From positions 13,189,794 to 13,253,793 of the forward strand of contig NC_039487.1 of NCBI RefSeq assembly GCF_003590095.1: a stretch of 64,000 nucleotides of DNA, written 5' to 3'. The translations under genes and the position numbers were made by a program. Shown one piece after another: positions 11,996-23,500 of the stretch; position 1 is the first letter of the stretch; every line of letters starts with the position of its first letter. The notes below the pieces were generated by a model. It was not told the origin of the DNA, ran no database searches, and was given only the letters and a program-made list of their open reading frames with translations. This DNA comes from Trichoplusia ni (Eukaryota > Arthropoda > Insecta > Lepidoptera > Noctuidae).

Positions 11996-14081
11996 TATAC
12001 TATGCACTGTATATAGACTATATGCACAAATCTTACTTCTTCTTTATGAAACCCATCCAAAGGTTCTCCGTAAAAGATCCCTTAAAAGACTGCCTATAGT
12101 GGCACCATGTATTATTTAAATTTAATAAACTCTTTAAGTCCATTCATTGAATATAATACAACTCGCACGGTTTATTTTGCATCACCTATTAGAGATTTTG
12201 ACCAATAGTTGTTACCACTCGATAATAGACCTTATTCTTTATATACGTAGGTCGTTTGGCAGATCTAAGAAATTTGATTCTTTAGCCTAACATATAGAGC
12301 AAAAACATCAATCATAATAAGTTTTTTTTGGGAATTCTTTCTTGACTGATTACATGTACTGTGGATCTCACGTTATTAATTACAAATGATTGAAAAGTAA
12401 ACCTTATTCCTATGACATAAGGCTCAGTTTCGTACAAAGCGTTATTATTATCAAGCTATCGAATTTTCAGGAAAAAATACATTTTACGAACGGATTTTTT
12501 TTTATTTATGTTCAAAACATAATAATATTTGCTCGCAGATTGTATCAACCAATAATTTAACAAGTTTTGTCCTTAATAGATACATATAACAATTTCTTGA
12601 TCACAGACAAATATAAACCTTATTGCTACGACTTATAGTTCATTATTAGTTTGTCTATCAGACAGATTTGTTACTCTACGCTAATTTTAAATAGACTTGA
12701 TTTCAATTGATATCAAAAGTTAGATTTTATTTGTAAACTTCTAAAACATAGTATAAGCTTGCGACTTCGTCTGTAAAAGTATTCGCGAGATTGCCTCTAA
12801 CAGCGCCATCTGTTGATCGCTTTACAAACTTGGTAATATTACTTTACTTATTATGCCATAGTAATTTTGTATTATGAATCCAGTTTTTTATGCCTACTAT
12901 CAGCTGTTATCGCCAAAAGCCTTGCTTTATGAGCTCAATCCTCGTGAAAATTCGCTTCTTAAACTTTTAACAAGTATCAAGATTCTCCAAGCTATGTTGG
13001 GATCAATGAATAACGTAGTTGATATAGCAATTGATCGGCATTTCTTATTTTTTAACCCAGTCACAAACTTAGGGTTTTTTATCTAAAATAAGCGCAAATT
13101 TTCATAAAAACCTTACTTAAACAGTTAATAGCACGCATATTTTTTTAAATTTAATTTTTCATATAATTTCATAAACAATTTTATGATTTTCTTTTAACGA
13201 ACTATATTAAGTTTATACATTTTTATTGTATAAAAATGACATTTGATTTGAATGGTAACACCATCATCTTCAAGTAAATGTTGCCATGTTAAAACATTCC
13301 TTTTAATGTTGTTCAGTTATAAAACCACGCTTTTTAGAAGAAAGCTGATTCTAGGACAATTTGTGATCTCATGGAGACCAGTTTTTGATATGAAATATTC
13401 AGTTTAGCATTTGGCTACTGAAATGCTGGTTTTTAAGGCTTTTCGAGCAAGGCATGTTGTAAGTCTACAATACCTGTTGTTTTTAGTCTAGTAATAAAGT
13501 AATTCAGGGTGTATTAAAACATATTAAGAGGATACCGTGTTTTGGCATTGGTAATAAATAGGCAAATTTTTTAAACACTGGCATAATAAAAGCATGAAAT
13601 TCAATAATTAGCCTTTTAGACATAGTTCTCAATATTGTAATATGAAATTTACCATCAAGAGATATTGCCTTTCTCCGCCATCAGTCGCAATACACCCAGA
13701 ACTACGAAAGCAAACCAACCACAGGAAACAAGGGATTTTATTCATAGATATCGCTTAGAAGACAGGCATTATGCCCTTCTTTGCACAGTAACTTGGTATT
13801 GAAACACCCAATATGTGCTTTATTGCCCTTACTGGGCCCTCACAATACTTGGTAAATTCAAACGCGAACAAAACGATTCACGAACGATATCTATTATGGT
13901 ATCTTAGGATGCATTAGTTCTTAAATCTTTTTTGGTATAATTATCATGTTGATGGTCTATTACCACGACTTAAAGTAACATTGTCATAGTTTTGGACGCG
14001 TGCCGCAACCCACTCCCACAACCACAATAATATTTCTTTAAAAGTGGCGGAATGTCTTAAAATATGTCGTTAGAAGACATT
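11996..14081. other. Intergenic downstream of DSTYK
   Basis: No gene recognised. The sequence is strongly AT-rich. The 70-codon frame at 12874-13086 shows no domain, signal peptide or splice context. Confidence 0.4.
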
Positions 14082-14087
14082 TTTATT
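14082..14087 (-). terminator. Possible DSTYK poly(A) signal
   Basis: AATAAA on the minus strand, 200 bases beyond the DSTYK stop. If used, the 3' UTR would include the SINE fragment at 14165-14262. There is no transcript evidence in the sequence. Confidence 0.35.
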
Positions 14088-14164
14088 AAATTTGCTGACT
14101 AATTAATTTATATTTGTGATGATTATCATCTCCATTATATGTTGCGATGACACAAGTAACAGAT

Positions 14165-14262
14165 CAAAACACTACTCAGCTCATGATTAAGGACTGTGGT
14201 TGGGGCTGAAACTAGTCGGGCTCTCCCGATAAATAAGCATCAACGCCTCACGCAACTTTTAT
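14165..14262 (-). repeat. SINE head fragment in probable DSTYK 3' UTR
   Basis: The minus strand reads 'tatcgggagagcccgacta' and 'aatcatgagctgag', matching the head of the SINE at 2376-2620. The tRNA-like part is missing. It lies between the DSTYK stop and the candidate poly(A) signal, in the same orientation as the gene. Confidence 0.65.
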
Positions 14263-14286
14263 ACTTTCACATGTGACCAGTTGCAC

Positions 14287-14516
14287 TCACTGCCTCTCAA
14301 CACCAGTCATATCTAGACTATCATCATCAGATTCGTAGGGACTGCCGCTCTGCTCCTGGCGCGGGTCTGCGTACGTCAGGCTGTGCTCGTGAATGTACTG
14401 CAGCTTGTCCTGCACGTGACCCAGTAGGGCCCGCTGCGAGGGTTCTGAAGCCCAGCAGGACTCCATGACCTCCCAGCAGTCGTCGGAGAAGTGGGGCAGG
14501 CGCTCGGGGCGAAGAC
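14287..14516 (-). CDS. DSTYK: DSTYK exon 21 (C-terminus)
   Basis: Residues 1046-1121 and a TGA stop at 14289-14287. LRPERLPHFSDDCWEVMESC and RALLGHVQDKL end the kinase domain, followed by a short acidic, serine-rich tail (SDDDSLDM). Acceptor TCTTAG. Confidence 0.95.
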
Positions 14517-17500
14517 CTAAGAGTTCAAGAAAATTAGTAATGCAAGTCAACAATTTTAACTTATAGAGTAAGAATGTGGTTATCAATGAGCAAATTAATT
14601 TAACTTGATTGTAATCAAATTACATTAATTTGCTTAATATTATTTTGAAAGTATGTAGATGTAACTTTTCTTCTTTTCTCGAACTTCAGATTTTAGGAGG
14701 GAAAATATGGGAGAGGTAAATCCCTTTATCTTCTAACCGGAGAGAAACAATATGTTTACCTCTTTTCACCTTACTCCATAGTTGTTCTTTATTCTGGAAC
14801 GTCTCGAATGCTGAAGGTAGTTTGATGTTCCCCGCACACACGTACCTGTAAGCAATCAGTGTAGGAATAATTAACTAAACTCAGTTCAATTTTTTTGAAG
14901 TTCCTGAACAAATATAATAGGGAACTATCATTTTAATTTACATTGTGTTATAGTAGCAGGTATATGTTGATGTTGTTCTTAAAAAACGACTCCTCACTTA
15001 AGACTTTAATCCTTGAGTCGCGGGGGGTTTCACAAACATTCAAGTCATGCACCCACACCCGTGTTTTGGCAAATAAATGATCTTTATCTTTATCTTTATC
15101 ACACTCAGAACCAGCATTTCGCGGACCAGAGAAACGCTTATCGCTCGAAACGTCGCATAAAATGGGTTTCGTGTGTTGACAGCAATCTGTCGGCTATTAG
15201 TGTTGCCTCAATTTCTCCTATCGCAGGTCTGCTGTCAAAATTTACAGCACGCGAGGCTTTTAACTATCATTCGTCTCGATAAAATCACTTACAACCTTAT
15301 CAGACTCACCAAAACAGTATCCCGAAGGCGTATACATCGACAGCGGCATCATAGTCCCCGGCCAGTAGTTCTGGCGCCATGTGTACGGGGGTCCCAACCA
15401 CGGAGCCCGACATGAGGGCCTCGGCCGCGCAGAAGCCGAGGTCCGAGAGCGCCGCGCGGTCGGCGGAGTCCAGGAGGACGTTCTTCATCTTGATGTCGCG
15501 GTGAACCAGGCCCAGGGAGTGCAGGTAGCGGATACCTGGGCGGAAAGTGATATTTTTGTTAGTGTTTTGGGTTGGATGCAAAATGTATTTGAGTACGAGA
15601 TCAATGGCGATCAAAGCACAACCCTTTTTTATGCCTAGCAGTGAGAAGCAGATTGGTAAGGGTAAAATCACACATTGTTTTTAAAACAAGTGTATTTTCC
15701 ATGATTGCAGTGCCAACCGTAGAGATTTATGTAAAGTGAAAATAAATTAAAGTGGCTATGTACGAAGCGTACTGCTCTTCGTCTAATAGTCTACACACAC
15801 AACTAAATACTGTCGCTGTGACGGAGTTTTTATCCTGATTCTATGTCCCCCATTCATTTTCGATTTGTAGCGGGCGTGTCCGCGGGCATCACCAATATCT
15901 TAATTTCAGTCCAACTCTAGTGTACTTGTAAATTGTGTCACGTAATTTGTAAGTGCAGTACACTGCGTCCTTGTCCCGCGCCGCTGTGGGTGTCCAGCCT
16001 GCGGGTCGTACCTTCCACGATGTCCCTGGCGATGCGCAGCCTGCTGGGCCAGGCGAGGCCGGCGCGCACGGCGGCGTGCAGGTCGCGCACCTTGCGCTCC
16101 GACACCAGCAGCACGCACGGGCCCGCGCCGCTGTGCCGCTGCACCACCGAGCCCAGCAGCCGGACGATGCGCGGGTGCGCGGGGATGCTTCTGCAGACCA
16201 CACAGGTATCAGTGAAGGAAGACGAGCGTAAGCCTATAAGCCTACCAGCGAAAGCAATGACGATCTCGACAGACTTGAAGAATGACCCCTAAGTTTTTCA
16301 AATTTTGAGGTTAAGGACTCGGAATAGATAAAAAACTAGCTTATGAAAGTGATAACGTATGTATATCTAATATGGGAAATAAAATATTTCATTCCACGGC
16401 AGCGCGCCTTTGAAGTTCTCGACCCGCGGTAGTGTCGCACTAAGGCGGGCGCGTCAGTCAGGTTAATTTGATCTTCTATGAAGAACCTGGTGTTCTTAGT
16501 CCCCCATGGACGACGAAGACCGATTCAGGAGTTCAGAATCACAGCGCAAAGAAAGACAAAGGAAGTCGAACACATAGAGGGTTACTTTTCGGCAACTAAA
16601 AGTCATGAAACTGCATGTCCATTAAATCTGAATTGTTACTGGTACAGTACTTTCGTATTTATGATAAGATCAATAATTTATAGAGGCTTTTGTACAGACC
16701 TGGTATAGAAGAACTCCATGGCCAGTTCTCGGTAGTGCCTCTCGTCTGCCGGTAGCACTGACTTCACGGCGACGGGCGACCGTCCCGCCCAGCTGCGGGC
16801 GCTGTACACTACTCCGTATTGACCGCGACCTGCAGGTGGTATACCAGGTGTAGGACGTGCATAGTTCGAGAAAAGTAGTTCCGTCAAAGCCCACAAGACG
16901 GACGAACCACTTAGCTAACTAGTTATTCGTGCAGCACTTAGTCCAAAAAAAGTTAAATTTTTATTTTGAATAGTGGGCTTCGGGATACATTATCGATGAT
17001 TTTTCTTAATTTAAGTTGACAGTTATCGATTATTCATAAGATTGTATGACAACTGAAGCATTAACATTTTGTTTTCTTCTTGACCAAGTAAAATGAACTG
17101 TGGATAAATTTTTAAGCAATAATTTCCTTACCGATTTCCCTTCCCAATTCAGGAGTTCCGTACATGAGTAGGTCACACATGGACGTACTTTCGAGACATA
17201 AACGGGCGAATGTCGGCGCGTATCTGTAATAGAACCAAAAATTTATTATAAAGGCTTGGGCTCACCCTATCTGTTTACAAACCGCCGTTAATGTACATTT
17301 GTAGACCGATATACAACCAATTCGATTTTGCCGTACAAAAATTGCTGCTTGGTAAAGTGGGGATTACATATTTCTGTCTCTCTACGTCTTAGCGCATGCA
17401 AGTGACAACAGATTGATTTTAATATTTTTGTATAACATGTTGGTAAAACTTACTTCTTCCTAATAGCTAGCTTGATATCCTCAGTGTGATGCAGTCGGCT

Positions 17501-20500
17501 GGCCAGCGCACTCTCCAGCGCGGCGAGGGCTGATTGGTAGCGCTCGTGGGCTGTGCTCAGTCTTTCCAATATCTAGCGGATGATAAGCGGATTTGTGATT
17601 AATCGTACTTAAATTGTGATCGCTGATAACTCACCACGCCAAAACCCACGCTGCGGGACGTGTCCAGGGCTAAATTCCTGTATTGGACAAGCATTTGTGA
17701 AAGCCTCTTTTTGTGAAGATCGCATCAGAAGCTCTTCAGCATTCTTGGGCAGCTTGGATGCTATTGGAAGAGTGAGAAGAGAGACCCGTGAATTCCCGCG
17801 TTGGACAAGCATTTATGTGATTCACAATTGCTCTTTTGATTTTGATTGTTTAAAAATACTTGACATACATTAGACGTGTTTGCGGTTTTCACAGCTGCCT
17901 CTAAATTGAGACCAACACTTGGGGTCTTGCTCCATATCATGGCGTAGAGCGGCGTCTGCTTTTTGGTGCGTTGATTATCATTAGAAATAGTGTTATCGTG
18001 GCATATAGTTGGCCAGACCACGTTGACCACGTTGGCCTCGCAGCCCGCCACCAGCCTTGTGGGACACACACAGCATCACTGACCTGCGCGGAGATGAGCC
18101 TGGCCAGCCGCTGCGGCGCGAGCGCGTGCAGCGCGGCGGCCGCGCCCCGGCGCCGCCACTGCGGGGACAGCACGCAGCACGCCGCCTGCTCCGCGCCGCC
18201 CACCAGCCGCAGTCTGCCAGAAGACAGAGGTATTATAACTTTATCAAGCCATAAAAGAAATGTGTGCGGGACAAGTGAAAAAGAATGCAGGTTGCAGAGG
18301 ATCTGCCTGATCCAACGAAATCCTCAAGTTGCGACCGCCTCCAGTACGCCGGTACCTCTGCAGAACCACTAGCTAGAAGGTGAACTACCGACGAACAAAG
18401 AAGAATAAAGAGCCCGCTAATCGTCGATGGAGACTCTATGCATGCGGGTGGTTCGCCGGCAGCACCTTTACGCCGGCTCAAGGCAACAATACTAGGTTGT
18501 CAACAAAAGTACTGGGTACTAAGATTGAGAAAGAAAATACGTTTATTCACGCACGCGTGTGACACAGCCTTACAAACAATAAACATAAATAATAAAAAAA
18601 TAGCAGTCGTTAGAAATAAGAAAAGACGAGTTACAATTAAAAAACAGTAATGGGAAATATGTGCCACACCCCACGTGAAACGGCCCTTGCTCAGCATAAT
18701 GCTGAGACCCTGTACAGGACAAAAGCCTCAGCGCTGATTTTCAGCGAGAGCCGAAGCTAACGCGATGACGTCTGCTGGGGCAAGAATTAAATAAGGTGTA
18801 AAAAATAAACTAAACAGATGTCATAATAGAAAAAAATAAATACCGACTAAAATCGACTACATAGATAAATATTCCTTGGCAACACTCGGGAAGCCTTTCG
18901 CGCAGATTTGGTTCAATCCATGCCAAATATGTGAGTGTCAACGTCAAAATGTCATGTAATAAACCAAAATCATGGCGGCGCCTATCCCAAGTATTACGCA
19001 ATACGCAAGAATTATGTAATGAGTGCGATGTTTATATTGATTGTGATGTTTGTAATACTGCAAATTTGTGGAAAGTGTTTGTTGGAAAGTAATGGTGTAC
19101 AAGACTTGAGAACTCTGCATGTCGGTATGATTTCCGTGGGCCACACCCCAGGTGAGTAAATTAAATAGAAATAAATACTTAGATACGACCTCTAAACTAG
19201 CGAAATAGTGAGATAATAAATTATATTAGTGTTTTTAAATTAAAATTGTATTATATAAAATTTTATTAGTGCATTTCGAATCGATTGCACCCCACATCAC
19301 ACGTGCTATCCTAAGATAATGCTTCTTCTGCCACATAAAGACACGGGGTCCTGTCTACGTGTTGCCGAGCACATCACAAGCGACCTTTCTACTTCAACGG
19401 GATCGTTTACTTCGGGCCTCTCTCCGTGACCGTCGGACGCACCAAACAGAAGGCTATGTGACTATCTTTACATGTCTCACGACACAAGCCATCACCAAAG
19501 CCTAGCCAGGCCATGGACGCTAAGAAATTAACATCGGCTCCATGAGGATCCGATAAAAGCGTCCGTTGCTTTGTCATACATCTTTGAGGTCTTTGACGCT
19601 TTGTACAATAGGTTTGCGCCAGTTCTCTTTGCCCAGACAGAGCGGAGTGAAGTTCTTATCCACTGCCACCACATCTCGATGCTTTCCCACGTCTATACGG
19701 AGGAAGAACTCCCTGAGGTTACATATCTCGCGGTAAAAAAATCCTCAAAGAAGATTATAGATGTTAAATGCCGTGATGGCCTTGTCGTCGAATGGATTTG
19801 AACCCTAGCAATAAGAAGGACAATAAAGGCTAGTATTATATTATTAAATGATGTGACGGTTTACACACAGTGCATATACATTTATAAAATTTTTGACATA
19901 TTTTGTGCTTTTGCATATATTATAATGTCGCTGGCGATTTGAGTGAGTTTCCTTTTTTTTTCCCCTTGCTCAGATCGATCTGGTACTTTCCTCAAAAGGC
20001 CAGTCCAAAGAAATACCGTGCATTGGTTTATACATTTATATTCGCATTTAAATTGTCTGGACTTCAAAAGAGACTGTGACCCTTGAGTTTGTTTCGACAT
20101 TTCTTCTCAGGGTAGTCAGATAGGAAATGTCGACTCCAGCGTTCTAAAAAAAAAAGACTTATAAAAGTGATGATATTATATCCTACTTACGGAATAAATG
20201 ATTTCATTTCATTTCCATATTTATTGGGAGCGCCCGACTAGTTTCGGACGCAACCGGAGTTTTTAAACATGAGCTGACGTGCATCATTTAATAATGTATC
20301 GGTCTCACGATAGTTAATACAAAAATATGGTATAATATTATATTGGTGTAAAAGCAACTGACTTGTAGAGCAGCCGCCGGAGCGAGTCCAGCAGCGACCG
20401 CAGCAGGGGGAAGCAGGCGTGCGGCGCCAGCTCCACCTGGCGCGCGACGGACAGCAGCTGGCGCATGGCCTCGCTGGCCGGCCGCCCGCCCAGCTCCGCG

Positions 20501-23500
20501 CGGCACGACCACTCCAGCGACTCCAGGCATCTGACGCACACCCACACTTACACATTAATACATCACACACACAAACAGCGGCCCAAGAACGAACAGATGC
20601 AATGGATCAAATTAAACGTAGTTCTAAAAGAAACTTTAATTTATACAGTTAATCACACTCTTGCTTGTCAGTATTGCTACCGCGAAAAAAAACTAACTAA
20701 ACAGGCAAAATGATACTTCTCACTTCGCAGGCCTCAACAACCGTTGCATCAATTTACAAATTGCATACTTTAAAATAATAATAAATAAAATGATCTCACC
20801 TTTGTAAAGTTCCAAAATAAATATCCTTGAGGCAATCCACAAACGTAGCTAACTTCAGACTTATTTTTTGGCTCAGTTTTGAAAGAACTGTAAAAATAGA
20901 GGGAAATGAGTCAATATCCTTCAGGAAGCTATACAACTAGGTATACATATACCCGTATTATTGACTATCTTAGTCATACATCGACATCAATTTCTAAATT
21001 TACTCGAAGCAGATATGCTGATGTTCTATACCAGTCTGCTGCACATCGAGCTCGGCCTGCTTGACGGAGATGTTGACGCTGTTGGTGCAGGCGGTGGTGG
21101 CAGTGGTGGCCGTGGTGGTGGTGGTGGCGCTGCTGCGGCTGCCCCACGAGCGCGCCGCCGTCGACACAGAGAACATCTCCGCCTCGTTCTCCACCAGGAT
21201 CTTGTTAAACGGAGGGGATTCTTCTTCCACTGGCTGGAGGAGACAAGAGTATTTGAGGGGTTTTGGAAAAACAGACTTTGCCCTACAGACAGCATGTGGA
21301 TCAAACTCACACTATTTTAGACGTAACAGTTTTTACATCATGGCAAAAAATCTGAAGGAGCTCTTGTAACTATGGGCGTTCCGCAGGGTTCAATACTAGG
21401 CCCTTTTCTTTTTCTAATCTATATTAACGATTTACCCTTTCATGTAAGGGATAATCACAAGATTTTATTATTTGCTGACGACACATCTCTTGTTTTCAAA
21501 ATTAAGCGTCAGCTTCAAAACTTTCAGGAAATTAATGTTGCCCTTGCAAAGGTTGTCCATTGGTTCAATATAAATAATCTTCTTTTGAATCCCAGTAAAA
21601 CTAAATTAATTAAATTTTCAATGCCAAATGTAAGGCAATTAAGAACCAACGTACAACTGAATGGGATAGAGTTGGACCCTGTTGAGTCCACTGTCTTTCT
21701 TGGCATAACTGTTGATGCCAAACTACAGTGGGGCCCTCACATAAACAAGTTATCCGGCAGGCTCAGTTCAGCCGCCTATGCTGTAAAAAAAATTAGACTG
21801 ATAACTGATGTGGATACAGCCAGAATAGTTTATTTCAGTTATTTTCATAGCCTTATGTCGTACGGGATCCTCCTCTGGGGAGGCTGTGCAGATATTCATT
21901 CCATCTTTGTGCTTCAGAAAAGGGCCGTCCGCGCTATTTATAATTTGGGCCCAAGAGTTTCTCTCCGAGAGAAATTCAAAGAGATAAACATTCTGACTGT
22001 AACTTCACAGTACATATTTGAGAATTTAATGTTTGTTCATAAAAACGAATCAAACTTTGTAAAATTGTCCGATATCCACTCAATGAATACAAGGAACAAA
22101 CATAATTTAGCCGTACATGCTACTCGTCTCCATAGAGTAAGCAACTCGTTCATGGGTCAATGTATACGTTTCTACAACAAGCTTCCCATTCATGTTCGTA
22201 AGCTACCGACTAAGAAATTTAAAACTTTTATTAAATTAAAACTATCCGGAAAAGGATATTACAAAATATCAGATTATTTAAATGATAAAAATGCTTGGGA
22301 TTGAACTGCTCGCTTATACAGCTATCATTATTTATGTACATAAATATTGACATGTTTTGTGCTTTTGCATATAATCTTATACATATGTGACATTTTTTGT
22401 GCTTTTGCATGAATTTATTTTTGTTAATATTAATTATTATTTGATTTGATAACATGCAACTCATTTGCGTTATTATTTTTTAAATCTTTTTTATACATTT
22501 TTTTTTGTAAGTACAAACCTTATGCAGGTATATTATCAATTTATTGCAATACTCTGCATTAGTTTATACACTCGAATTTGAAAATTGTCTGGACTTTAAA
22601 AGAGACTGCGACCCCTGAGTTTGTTTCGACATTTCTTCTTAGGGTAGTCAGCTAGGAAATGTCGGCTCCATCGTTCTCAAAAAAGACATGTAAAAGTGAT
22701 AAAAAATATCCTATTTGCAGAATAAATAATTTCATTTCATTTCATTTCATTTCATCACAAACATCTTAAAACCTAATTATTTCGCTTAAAGTTACTGAGT
22801 AATGAATCTTTAACTCATATAGAAATTCGGGTATTTGAGGTCACGACGCCAAGCCAACAGAGAGTGACGTGTTGCGGTTTCGATCCACGCTTATTTCAAG
22901 CCTTTGTGATTCTGAGTCTAAGTACAATAGTTAGTAGTTAAGAAAACCCCCATATACTAACCTTGACCTTAAACGAGTCCGAGTAGCTCTCCTCGCTGGA
23001 GCGTATGATCTCGTAGTCATCGAAGTTGTAGGTGTCGTAGGAGACAGCCTCCTCCACGTCGCGCGGCGGCGAGGGCGAGCTGCGCGCGGACGAGTAGAAC
23101 ACAGAGTTGGACACCGCGAACCGAGGGTCCTGGTGCCAGGGCAGGTCTGCGGGGCAGAGGTAAAAGGAGCTATATTAAGGGCACAATGGACAAATGAAAA
23201 CTTTAGTTCTGCTAGTACAAATATATGTCGTTATGGCCTTGCGGTTGTATTCATTAATTTATATATATAAGTAATGGCGACTTGGACGACACAGCAAATT
23301 AAACAAAATTGAGTTTCTCTGAAAGTAAAGAATTTATTGTTTAATCTAGGTATACACATCTGATACATGTAAACAAAGGTAAGTATTTGTAACAAAATCT
23401 CACCTGAAAGTAAAGAAACGACATTTAATGCTATTAATCACAATGTCGATTCCCAAATCACAATTACTGTTAGTCTTCAATGTAACGAACAAAATTAATT

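Larger units (their letters stand above)
18214..20362 (-). other. DSTYK intron 13 (between exons 13 and 14)
   Basis: 2149 bases, the largest intron. It holds, in order on the plus strand, an unidentified part (18214-18930), the possible nested exon, the BEL/Pao relic, a LINE 3' end and a SINE head. A small perfect palindrome CTCAGCAT-A-ATGCTGAG lies near 18694-18710. Confidence 0.75.

Noticed and set aside
12874..13086. 70-codon gene
   Set aside because: No domain, no splice or promoter context, AT-rich codon use like surrounding non-coding DNA.
15933..16292. Plus-strand protein of 119 codons
   Set aside because: It is the opposite strand of GC-rich DSTYK exon 18. Kinase homology is on the minus strand only.
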